From the NCBI GenBank assembly GCA_026394695.1, contig JAPKXT010000130.1, positions 1-7,436 of the forward strand: a stretch of DNA of 7,436 bases, in the 5' to 3' direction. Of the stretch, positions 1-5,980 are shown piece by piece (positions within the stretch are counted from its first letter, which is position 1; every line of letters starts with the position of its first letter). This DNA comes from Methanoregula sp. (lineage in GTDB: Archaea; Halobacteriota; Methanomicrobia; Methanomicrobiales; Methanospirillaceae). Made by a program: the position numbers and the translations under genes. Below the pieces are notes generated by a model that saw nothing but the letters and a program-made list of their open reading frames with translations, was not told the origin of the DNA and ran no database searches.

Positions 1-339
1 GAGGATAACGTCACCGCGTTCATAGACATGTGGTTTGCGCAGCGGACGAACCGTGGAAGGGAAAGGGCCGAACGCTGTTGCATAACGATCTTCCCAGTGG
101 AGATTGAGTTTTTGCACAATTTCTGAAGATTTTAAGAAATCGTCGGTCTGCCCGGTGATCTCAATGGTAATTTCACCTGCAGTGGTACTGATTGCAAGAT
201 TACCCGTTTTGGCCTGCTCTTTGGTTGCAGGACGAATAATTCCAACACTAGAGCCAGAAGGATGATGAGGAAGTAGAGAACTGAGTGTGCTCCGCTCATC
301 GACTTCCATCCTCTCTCCATCGAGGTGGATGGTGATCAT
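1..339 (-). CDS. mmp3: Methanogenesis marker protein 3 (Mmp3, UPF0288 family), N-terminal 113 residues; 3' part beyond the window
   Basis: This is the 5' part of a minus-strand gene whose reading frame stays open to the left window edge. The start is the ATG at 339-337, preceded by a good GAGGAG Shine-Dalgarno site and lying 8 nt after the atwA stop codon. The visible protein begins MITIHLDGERMEVDE, a short beta-strand-rich segment, and carries WEDRYATAFGPF at residues 82-93. That motif and the preceding TTAGEITIEI stretch (52-61) match what I recall of the Mmp3/UPF0288 family, in which the full protein is roughly 500 residues; identification is from memory, not a search. Mmp3 is conserved across methanogens and is associated with methyl-coenzyme M reductase; it has been described among partners of the MCR activation complex. 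Placement directly behind atwA, the ATPase of that complex, fits this role. An overlapping 62-residue open frame at 132-320 is a shadow. Confidence 0.85.
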   Translation of the reverse strand, partial: MITIHLDGERMEVDERSTLSSLLPHHPSGSSVGIIRPATKEQAKTGNLAISTTAGEITIEITGQTDDFLKSSEIVQKLNLHWEDRYATAFGPFPSTVRPLRKPHVYERGDVIL

Positions 340-340
340 T

Positions 341-350
341 GCTCTCCTCA
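341..350 (-). promoter_or_regulatory. Shine-Dalgarno site of mmp3, overlapping the atwA stop codon
   Basis: On the minus strand the bases TGAGGAGAGC precede the mmp3 ATG. The TGA is the atwA stop and the GAGGAG core immediately follows, so the mmp3 ribosome binding site touches the end of atwA. This supports cotranscription and probable translational coupling of the two genes, and it fixes the mmp3 start at 339. Confidence 0.7.
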
Positions 351-1961
351 CGCAGCAGGCTGACTCATGAGCTTGCGCTCTTCTTCGGTAAGAATCGCGA
401 GCACATCTGCTGTCTTGCCTATCTGTACAATCTTACCGCCACGCATCAGTGCGAGCCGGTCACAGATGTCCCGTACAAATTCCATATCATGCGAAACAAC
501 AATGAATGTCTCTTCCATCTCCTCGCGTGAGTGCATGATTGAGTGCTTCACATCGATCTTGGTGATGGGGTCCATTGTGCCGGTTGGCTCATCAAGAATC
601 ACAAGCCTGGGTTCTCGGATGAGGACTTGGGCGAGGGCAACGCGGTGCCGTTCTCCTTCTGAGAGTTGTGCGGGCATACGCTCAAGGATCTCCCGGCTCT
701 TCTCGTCAGAGAACCCTGACATTTTAAGGGTCACAAGTGCTTTTCGCAGAGCAAGCTCTTTGGGGAACTCCAATCCAATGGCATCAGTTAAGTTGTCAAG
801 GACCGTCCGGTGAGGGAAAAGATCATATTCCTGGTGGAGGAGCCCGATATACTCTTTTGCTCTTCCCCGCTCATCGATACCAGCCTTTGTCATATCGACC
901 CATTCTTCCCCGATTTTTATATTGATTTCACCGCTTGTGGGCTCGATGATACCAGCGATTATCCGCGAAAGGGTTGTCTTTCCCGCCCCGCTTTTTCCGA
1001 TAATGCCAAAAATTTCTTTGGTGTAGACATCGAAATTGACGCCATTGACCTCTATTACAACACCCCGGTCAACGGAAATATATCGTTTGGTCAGATCCAA
1101 AGCAGCAACGATCTTTTCTCCTAACTCGGCCTCTTCAAATTTCTCACTGTCGTCATAACCCTTCATGAATTGCTGGATGACGTCTTTCGGCGTTCCGATC
1201 GTGGCAATCCCACCGTCTACCAGGAGGATCGCACGATGCGCCACGTCTTCGATAACCTGGGAGAAGTGGGAGGTGACAACCATTCCCATATTGTTTGTCT
1301 TTGCCGCTTCTGAAAGCATTGTATGCACAATCCGTGCAGTACCGGGATCGAGTGTGCCGGTTGGCTCATCGGCAAAGAGCATGAACGGTTCCTTTGCAAG
1401 CTGACGAGCGAGAACTACCCGCTGTTTCTCTCCGCCAGAAAGATCACGGGCGATGTGCATCATCCTGTGTGAAAGTCTTACCTGGTCAATAAGATCGGCT
1501 GCACGGTTGATAGCGTTCTCCTGAGGGTAATCGATGTCATCGAGAGCATGAAGCACGTTTTCAATGACCCGGTCATCGCCGTATAACGCAAAGGTACGCT
1601 GGAACATGATTGCGGTCCGCCGCATAAGCCGGCGTTTAAGTGTCTCATCTTTTTCGTTCCAGAGATCTACATCACGTGCAGAGAGCGTACCCCCGCAATG
1701 AGGGCATGGTTTTCCAGCAGCGCTCCCGACGTCCATATAATCGCACCCATTGCATGCTGCTATATGGTATAAAATCCTCCCGCTTGTCGGGGGCTGCTCC
1801 ACACCCCTTATGAGGTGCATGAGTACCGTCTTACCTGCGCCACTCCTGCCAATAATTCCCAGGATCTCCCCTTCGGCAATCTCAAAAGAAATGTGCTTGA
1901 GTACCCTCGTGCCATCAAAATCCATGCAGAGGTTGTCGACTGTGATCAGTGGAGCCTTCAT
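348..1961 (-). CDS. atwA: Methyl-coenzyme M reductase activation component A2 (AtwA), twin ABC-type ATPase
   Basis: This is a 537-residue soluble protein with two ABC nucleotide-binding domains in one chain and no membrane segments, so it is not a transporter. NBD1 has Walker A GRSGAGKT (38-45), Q-loop Gln121, signature LSGGE (174-178), Walker B MLFADEPTG (194-202) and switch His232. NBD2 has Walker A GKSGAGKT (322-329), Q-loop Gln377, signature LSEGE (433-437), Walker B LVILDEPTG (453-461) and switch His491. Both sites look competent for ATP hydrolysis. Between Walker A and the Q-loop of NBD1 is an insertion with two CxxC pairs (Cys70/73 and Cys86/89), probably a metal-binding knuckle; NBD2 lacks it. 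Component A2 supplies ATP hydrolysis for reductive activation of MCR, bringing the nickel of F430 to Ni(I). Length, twin-domain layout, Cys insert and the downstream mmp3 all support this over a generic ABC ATPase. The start at 1961 lies 35 nt after the HAD gene; only a weak AGGT site stands 10-13 nt upstream, though a TATA box is present at 2001-2009. Confidence 0.93.
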   Translation of the reverse strand: MKAPLITVDNLCMDFDGTRVLKHISFEIAEGEILGIIGRSGAGKTVLMHLIRGVEQPPTSGRILYHIAACNGCDYMDVGSAAGKPCPHCGGTLSARDVDLWNEKDETLKRRLMRRTAIMFQRTFALYGDDRVIENVLHALDDIDYPQENAINRAADLIDQVRLSHRMMHIARDLSGGEKQRVVLARQLAKEPFMLFADEPTGTLDPGTARIVHTMLSEAAKTNNMGMVVTSHFSQVIEDVAHRAILLVDGGIATIGTPKDVIQQFMKGYDDSEKFEEAELGEKIVAALDLTKRYISVDRGVVIEVNGVNFDVYTKEIFGIIGKSGAGKTTLSRIIAGIIEPTSGEINIKIGEEWVDMTKAGIDERGRAKEYIGLLHQEYDLFPHRTVLDNLTDAIGLEFPKELALRKALVTLKMSGFSDEKSREILERMPAQLSEGERHRVALAQVLIREPRLVILDEPTGTMDPITKIDVKHSIMHSREEMEETFIVVSHDMEFVRDICDRLALMRGGKIVQIGKTADVLAILTEEERKLMSQPAA

Positions 1962-1996
1962 AATACACTTATACCTAATGTGATACTTGTGGCATA

Positions 1997-2854
1997 TTAC
2001 CTTTTATATGATGCATTATTGTCGTCACGATCGCAATGTCCTGTCGAAGTGAGCAACTCCTGAACAATGATAACTACTTCATTCACGTTTTTTACAACAA
2101 AATCGGCAGCTTTGTAGAGATCCTCCGGCCGGTCACCGGCCTGTTGGACAGTAAGGATAGCAATATCGGCATTCTGCATGGCACATAAGTCATTGATCCC
2201 GTCTCCCACCATCAGCACCTTGTCGTATTCCTGCCGGAGATCGTTGACTATCTGGGCCTTTACCGTCGGTGTTGCTACGCCATATACCCTGTCGCGGGGA
2301 ATACCCAGATGGTCTGCCATCTTCTCCAGTTTAGTTACCCGGTCACCGGATGCGATGAAGGTTGGAACTCCCATGCGGTGGAGAGCGGTGATCGCATCTT
2401 TTGCACCGTCAAACGGCCAGCCACCGGCAGTTATGGCAAATTCAAGGCACTTGTCTGCCATGTTAACAATCGCACCGCTGTTTAAGGTTACAATCGATTC
2501 CGCTTTACAGACGGTCCAGACATTCCGGATACATTCCTGGAGATCGTTCACCCGGGTCCGCTGGTCGGTATAGAGCACATCCCCAATCTCTTCTGCGGTA
2601 ACAATCTTTCTGGTGCAGCTCACCCCGAATCCGACATTATGTTCTACGAGGTAGGAAGAAAGAAGCATTTCGCCAGGGGTTTTCATTATATCCTTTGAAT
2701 GCACGGGCAAAACGACGAGCACACGGTCCGGTGAACTGAACGTCAGAGTAGTGGTCTCGATACCGGGCAGCAGTTTTTTGTTGCTGATATCCTTTGCAAC
2801 CCGGTAGGTGTTCAGGAGTGTTCCCGCACTGTCAAAAACTACAGCAACCGACAT
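1997..2854 (-). CDS. HAD-superfamily soluble protein resembling a P-type ATPase phosphorylation domain
   Basis: The predicted product is 285 residues with no membrane segments. The fold is read from HAD motifs in order: motif I FDSAGTLL (7-14, nucleophile Asp8), motif II IASGDR (167-172, Ser169), motif III Lys199 in TPTVKAQIV, and motif IV MVGDGINDL (215-223, Asp218 and Asp222). The 148-223 region, PFDGAKDAI...SGDR...TP.VKAQIV...VGDGIND, closely follows the phosphorylation domain of P-type ATPases, so it fits the archaeal 'soluble P-type ATPase' group. Motif I has Ala at the position where HAD phosphatases have a second Asp. Residues 15-147 are a large insertion where cap domains occur, rich in Cys (80, 108, 116, 136). 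Substrate and reaction are unknown. The start at 2854 is chosen because motif I begins at residue 7; the frame stays open to 3085 but that stretch lies antisense to the R15P isomerase gene. It precedes atwA by 35 nt, probably in one transcript, hinting at a methanogenesis-related role (inference). Confidence 0.8.
   Translation of the reverse strand: MSVAVVFDSAGTLLNTYRVAKDISNKKLLPGIETTTLTFSSPDRVLVVLPVHSKDIMKTPGEMLLSSYLVEHNVGFGVSCTRKIVTAEEIGDVLYTDQRTRVNDLQECIRNVWTVCKAESIVTLNSGAIVNMADKCLEFAITAGGWPFDGAKDAITALHRMGVPTFIASGDRVTKLEKMADHLGIPRDRVYGVATPTVKAQIVNDLRQEYDKVLMVGDGINDLCAMQNADIAILTVQQAGDRPEDLYKAADFVVKNVNEVVIIVQELLTSTGHCDRDDNNASYKR
2001..2009 (-). promoter_or_regulatory. Candidate TATA box for atwA-mmp3, inside the end of the upstream HAD gene
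   Basis: The minus strand reads ATATAAAAG here, a close match to the archaeal TATA box. Its centre is about 44 nt before the atwA ATG, which would place transcription start near 1979 and leave a leader of about 18 nt holding the weak AGGT site. The box lies in the last codons of the HAD gene, so atwA could be transcribed both from here and by read-through. Seen by eye only; AT-rich 3' ends can produce such matches by chance. Confidence 0.45.
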
Positions 2855-2912
2855 GATCCTACCCGATGATATGCTTATATGTAATTCTCTGTACATTGAA
2901 TCATTGAAGCTA
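2855..2912. promoter_or_regulatory. Divergent intergenic promoter region between the HAD-atwA-mmp3 and R15P isomerase-RuBisCO-dapF units
   Basis: These 58 nt must contain the start signals for both transcription units unless promoters lie inside the genes. An AT-rich box at 2873-2883 reads GCTTATATGTA on the plus strand and TACATATAAGC on the minus strand. On the plus strand its centre is about 36 nt before the isomerase ATG, giving an expected start site near 2902-2905 and a leader of about 10 nt. On the minus strand it is about 25 nt before the HAD ATG, which would make that transcript leaderless or nearly so. Neither gene has a convincing Shine-Dalgarno site (GGTAGG only 3 nt before the HAD ATG), consistent with short leaders. 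Positions are by eye. Confidence 0.5.
2894..2908 (+). repeat. Two direct copies of CATTGAA at 8-nt period, around the expected isomerase transcription start
   Basis: CATTGAA occurs at 2894-2900 and again at 2902-2908, separated by one T. The pair sits between the candidate TATA box (2873-2880) and the isomerase ATG (2913), on top of the expected transcription start. It could be an operator for a regulator, or chance; only seven bases repeat. Confidence 0.35.
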
Positions 2913-3875
2913 ATGTTCGTTACTGAAACTGCAGAGAAGATAAAGAGCATGGAGATCCGGGGTGCCGGCCGGATTGCGCGTGCTGGCGCTGAAGCACTCC
3001 GACGCCATGCCACGGAGACACGGGCCGGCGATCTTGCGTCTTTCCGGAGGGAAATGAAGAGTGCAGCGCAGGTGCTTGTCGCCACGCGCCCAACCGCGGT
3101 CTCGCTCCCGAATGCCGTTCATCTTATTATGGCGGGACTTGAGCAGTCAGTAACTCTCGATGAGGCGCGAAACGGAGTGATCGTTCGTGCAGAAAAGTTC
3201 ATACACTCGTCCCAGCACGCTGTGGAAAAGATCGCGCAGTTTGGTGCACGCCATATACGCGATGGGGACACCATCCTCACGCATTGCAATTCTGAAGCTG
3301 CTCTCGGGTGCATCATAGAAGCGCACCGCAGCGGAAAAGAGATTGAAGTCTTTGCAACAGAAGTGCGCCCGCGAAACCAGGGATTGATTACCATCAGGGC
3401 ACTCAACGATGCCGGGATCAAAACCAATTTCATTGTTGATTCAGCTGTGCGTTCGTTCATCCACGATGTTGATCTCGTGATAGTGGGGGCCGATGCAGTT
3501 ACCGTTAACGGTGCAGTGGTAAATAAAATAGGAACATCGCAGGTAGCACACACTGCTGCAGAGGCACGGGTAAATGTAATTATTGCAGCAGAGACTTACA
3601 AGTTTGCGCCCCGCACAATTATTGGTGAACTTATCCAGATTGAAGAGCGTACAGGGAGTGAGGTGCTGGCTGACGAGATCTCCCGATCACTCCCGCATGT
3701 TACTGTGCGCAACCCCGCATTTGATGTGACACCAGCAGAGTATATCGATCTTATTGTTACTGAAGCTGGTGCGATTCCGCCACAAATGGCCTACATCATC
3801 ATCCGGGAGTATCTTGGATGGGGCATTGAAGAATTCCATAAAATCTTTGAGAACCCTGCCGGACATGAGGAATGA
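2913..3875 (+). CDS. e2b2: Ribose-1,5-bisphosphate isomerase (archaeal eIF2B-related e2b2 type)
   Basis: The 320-residue product belongs to the eIF2B-alpha/MtnA-like isomerase fold. It converts ribose-1,5-bisphosphate to ribulose-1,5-bisphosphate, the substrate of the RuBisCO encoded next, in the archaeal AMP salvage route. The N-terminus EIRGAGRIARAGAEAL (14-29) is typical, followed by the THCNSEAALG block (123-132) with Cys125 and VIVGADAVT (189-197) with Asp194. These two are 69 residues apart, the same spacing as catalytic Cys133 and Asp202 that I recall for the Thermococcus kodakarensis enzyme. NKIGTSQVA follows, another family hallmark. I chose the ATG at 2913 because family members begin just before the EIRGAG block; the frame is open to an ATG at 2808, but that would overlap the divergent HAD gene. 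The related methylthioribose-1-phosphate isomerase or an eIF2B-like regulatory protein are the alternatives, made unlikely by the adjoining RuBisCO. The AMP phosphorylase that would make its substrate is not in the window. Confidence 0.93.
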   Translation: MFVTETAEKIKSMEIRGAGRIARAGAEALRRHATETRAGDLASFRREMKSAAQVLVATRPTAVSLPNAVHLIMAGLEQSVTLDEARNGVIVRAEKFIHSSQHAVEKIAQFGARHIRDGDTILTHCNSEAALGCIIEAHRSGKEIEVFATEVRPRNQGLITIRALNDAGIKTNFIVDSAVRSFIHDVDLVIVGADAVTVNGAVVNKIGTSQVAHTAAEARVNVIIAAETYKFAPRTIIGELIQIEERTGSEVLADEISRSLPHVTVRNPAFDVTPAEYIDLIVTEAGAIPPQMAYIIIREYLGWGIEEFHKIFENPAGHEE

Positions 3876-3879
3876 GTGC
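3867..3879 (+). promoter_or_regulatory. Shine-Dalgarno site deciding the RuBisCO start codon, over the isomerase stop
   Basis: GAGGAATGAGTGC precedes ATG 3880. The GAGGA core is 8 nt from that ATG, and the isomerase TGA (3873-3875) lies inside the segment. This favours 3880 over the in-frame ATG at 3865, which would produce a product five residues longer (MRNEC added) and overlap the isomerase by 11 nt. The arrangement suggests translational coupling. Confidence 0.6.
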
Positions 3880-5082
3880 ATGAAAGATGTTATTGCAACG
3901 TACTATTTCCGTCCCAGGGCAGACACTAAACCCGACCGGGCCGCACGGGCGATCTGTGAAGAGGAAACGACCGGTACCTGGACTGACATTTCCACACGTC
4001 CAGAGTACGTAAAACAACTCGATGGCACTGTGGAGAGCGTTACGCAACAGGGTGAGGGATATTTCACCCGCATCCATTATCCTGCCGAGATCTTTGAGCC
4101 GGGTAACGTGGCGCAGTACCTCGCGGTATGCGCTGGCAATCTCTTTGGTCTGGGACGACTGGACGCGGTCCGCCTTCTGGATATCGAATATCCGGACTCC
4201 CTTATCGCCCCGTTCAAGGGACCAAAGTTTGGAATTTCCGGTGTCAGGAAGATAGTCGGGAGCAAGAACCGCCCGCATGTCGGCACCATTATCAAACCAA
4301 AGGTTGGCCTGAACCCGGTTGATACCGCTTCGGTAGCGTATGAAGCAGCGATGGGAGACGTTGATCTCATAAAAGACGATGAGACTTTGACGGACCAGGC
4401 ATTCTGCCCTATAGACAAACGCCTGCCACTTGTGATGAAACGTCTTGAGGAGGCAAAAGATGAGACCGGGCGCCAGGTCCTGTATGCGGTGAATATCACA
4501 GCCCGTGCAGACAGGATCGTTCAACGTGCGCTTCACGCAATCGATCTTGGTGCAAATATGATCATGATAGATATTTTCACTTCAGGATTTGGCGCCCTTC
4601 AGGCACTGGGAGAAGATTCCCGGATTAAGGTGCCAATTCATGTCCACCGCACCATGCATGCCGCATTCACCAGGAACCCGGAGCATGGTATCGCGATGCG
4701 TCCGCTGGCGCATATCATCAGGATACTGGGTGCCGATCAGCTCCATACCGGTACAGTGAGTGGTAAAATGAGTCATACCCTACCAGAAATCAAAAAGAGT
4801 ATTGACGTTCTAACCTGCAATTGCCATGGCATGAAGCCGACGTTCCCTGTATCGAGCGGAGGGTTGCATCCAGGTAACGTTGCTCATGAACTTTCGAGTC
4901 TTGGCACTGATATCGTCCTGCAGGCTGGTGGCGGTATTCATGGCCATCCGGATGGAACCGCGGCGGGAGCCCGGGCAATGCGACAGGCAGTCGATGCCTT
5001 TATGGAAGGAAAGAGCGTCGAAGAGTATGCAAAGGACCATTATGAGCTTGAACGGGCGCTCAAAAAATGGGGCAGTAACTGA
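3880..5082 (+). CDS. rbcL: Ribulose-1,5-bisphosphate carboxylase/oxygenase large subunit, archaeal form III
   Basis: With the start at 3880 the protein has 400 residues. It carboxylates ribulose-1,5-bisphosphate to two 3-phosphoglycerates. Aligning by eye to the plant enzyme (plant numbers in brackets), all key residues are present: Glu28 (60), Thr33 and Trp34 in TGTWT (65, 66), Asn87 (123), Lys139 and Lys141 in IKPK (175, 177), carbamylated Lys165 and metal ligands Asp167, Glu168 in LIKDDE (201, 203, 204), His256-Arg257 (294, 295), His289 (327), loop-6 Lys296 in GTVSGK (334), Ser326 (379). It is thus an active RuBisCO and not a form IV RuBisCO-like protein. Shorter length, the PTFPVSSGGLHPG segment, no small-subunit gene and an R15P isomerase partner indicate form III. 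It starts 4 nt after the isomerase stop and is followed by dapF after 11 nt. The role is most likely nucleotide-ribose salvage; a cyclic pathway would need a phosphoribulokinase, which is not here. Confidence 0.96.
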   Translation: MKDVIATYYFRPRADTKPDRAARAICEEETTGTWTDISTRPEYVKQLDGTVESVTQQGEGYFTRIHYPAEIFEPGNVAQYLAVCAGNLFGLGRLDAVRLLDIEYPDSLIAPFKGPKFGISGVRKIVGSKNRPHVGTIIKPKVGLNPVDTASVAYEAAMGDVDLIKDDETLTDQAFCPIDKRLPLVMKRLEEAKDETGRQVLYAVNITARADRIVQRALHAIDLGANMIMIDIFTSGFGALQALGEDSRIKVPIHVHRTMHAAFTRNPEHGIAMRPLAHIIRILGADQLHTGTVSGKMSHTLPEIKKSIDVLTCNCHGMKPTFPVSSGGLHPGNVAHELSSLGTDIVLQAGGGIHGHPDGTAAGARAMRQAVDAFMEGKSVEEYAKDHYELERALKKWGSN

Positions 5083-5093
5083 GGGATATTCGC

Positions 5094-5912
5094 ATGGAAA
5101 TATCATTTACCAAACTACACGGAAACGGCAATGATTTCGTACTGATTGATGAGCACGAAAAAATCATCATACCGGATGATATGAAAGGGCAGTTTGCTGC
5201 TATCTATTGCGACCGTCGCTTCGGCATTGGCGCGGATGGGGTTATCTATCTCTCAAAATCTGAAAACAGCAATATCAGAATGCGTATCCTCCAGCCGGAT
5301 GAGAGCGAGGCGGAGATGTGCGGTAATGGTATCCGCTGCCTTGCCAAATATGCTTTTGATGCCGGTTATGCAAAGGAATCCTGTACGGTAGAAACTCCTG
5401 CCGGGGAGGTCGGTGTCACTATGGGATACAAGGAAGACGAGTTTTCCGCAACCATCACCATGCCGACACCTAAATTTAACCGCAAGGATATCCCGGCAGC
5501 TGGTGATGGGGAGTATAAAGAGAGGATAGGGGATTTCGATGTTTACGCGGTAAATACCGGCGTCCCACATGCAGTTATTATCGTTGACGCTGTGGATGCC
5601 ATCGATGTTGAGGCAGTTTCTCCAATAATCCGCCACCATGCATCATTCGAAAAAGGGGCGAATGTGAATTTCGTTGAAAGAACCGGACCCGACAGCATCA
5701 GGATCCGCACGTTCGAGCGCGGTGTTGAGGAAGAGACGCTTTCCTGTGGCACGGGCGCGACTGCATCTGCGGCAGTAGTTCACAAACTAGGGTATACCGG
5801 TGAGACCGTCAATGTGGACACCCGGGGGGGTTCTCTCACCATCTATCTCAAAGACGGCGCAAAAATGGAAGGACCTGCAACAACGGTTTTTTCGGGAAAA
5901 ATCACATATTGA
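5094..5912 (+). CDS. dapF: Diaminopimelate epimerase
   Basis: The 272-residue product matches the usual family length of about 270-280. It interconverts LL- and meso-2,6-diaminopimelate, the penultimate step of lysine synthesis, in the cytoplasm without a cofactor, using a Cys pair as base and acid. Both are present: Cys76 in SEAEMCGNGIRC (71-82) and Cys218 in LSCGTGATAS (216-225). The N-terminal KLHGNGNDFVLID (7-19), RRFGIGADG (41-49), NTGVPHAV (154-161), GANVNFVE (188-195) and IRTFERGVEEET (204-215) are the other family blocks, covering the two-fold repeated epimerase fold. The segment before Cys76 reads QPDESEAE where a Gly (PDGSEAE) is usual, a minor change. GAGG at 5081-5084 overlaps the RuBisCO stop and is 9 nt from the ATG, so it is probably the third gene of the operon. 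The frame is intact through a run of seven G at 5824-5830. In methanogens this would act after LL-diaminopimelate aminotransferase; that gene is not in view. Confidence 0.96.
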   Translation: MEISFTKLHGNGNDFVLIDEHEKIIIPDDMKGQFAAIYCDRRFGIGADGVIYLSKSENSNIRMRILQPDESEAEMCGNGIRCLAKYAFDAGYAKESCTVETPAGEVGVTMGYKEDEFSATITMPTPKFNRKDIPAAGDGEYKERIGDFDVYAVNTGVPHAVIIVDAVDAIDVEAVSPIIRHHASFEKGANVNFVERTGPDSIRIRTFERGVEEETLSCGTGATASAAVVHKLGYTGETVNVDTRGGSLTIYLKDGAKMEGPATTVFSGKITY

Positions 5913-5916
5913 CTGC

Positions 5917-5938
5917 TTTTCCGTACTACTCTTTTTTC
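5917..5938 (+). terminator. Candidate T-rich archaeal terminator after dapF
   Basis: A TTTT run starts 4 nt after the dapF stop and a run of six T follows at 5932-5937, without a clear stem-loop. Archaeal RNA polymerase terminates at such T tracts. The rest of the 68-nt convergent gap (5913-5980) has no other recognisable feature, and I saw no comparable T run on the minus strand for the converging PAS gene. Confidence 0.4.
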
Positions 5939-5980
5939 CATGAGATAGTGGTCTACCGCCCTGCATTGAATATATAATAA

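Noticed and set aside
367..813. 148-codon plus-strand open frame opposite atwA
   Set aside because: Shadow of the second ATPase domain of AtwA; Ser/Arg-rich composition and no conserved motif.
2808..2912. Plus-strand extension of the R15P isomerase by 35 codons
   Set aside because: It would overlap the divergent HAD gene and its promoter, and family members start just before the EIRGAG block.
2855..3085. Minus-strand extension of the HAD frame by 77 codons
   Set aside because: It lies antisense to the conserved N-terminus of the R15P isomerase, is low-complexity (Ser/Ala/Arg-rich), and would put HAD motif I at residue 84 when it normally lies at the very N-terminus.
3119..3553. 144-codon minus-strand open frame opposite the isomerase
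   Set aside because: Ser/Thr/Arg-rich composition of an antisense shadow, with no domain recognised.
3754..3879. Extension of RuBisCO into the isomerase gene
   Set aside because: It overlaps the well-conserved isomerase C-terminus in another frame; a Shine-Dalgarno site points to 3880.
3799..4536. 245-codon open frame on the minus strand opposite RuBisCO
   Set aside because: Antisense shadow of a gene with every catalytic residue conserved; no recognisable domain and no start signals.
5824..5830. Run of seven G in dapF as a possible frameshift
   Set aside because: The frame reads through to a conserved C-terminus (TRGGSLTIYL) and a normal length, so there is no break.
5913..5980. Small RNA or small gene in the convergent gap
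   Set aside because: Only 68 nt, with no start signal, stable hairpin or promoter seen apart from the T-rich tract.
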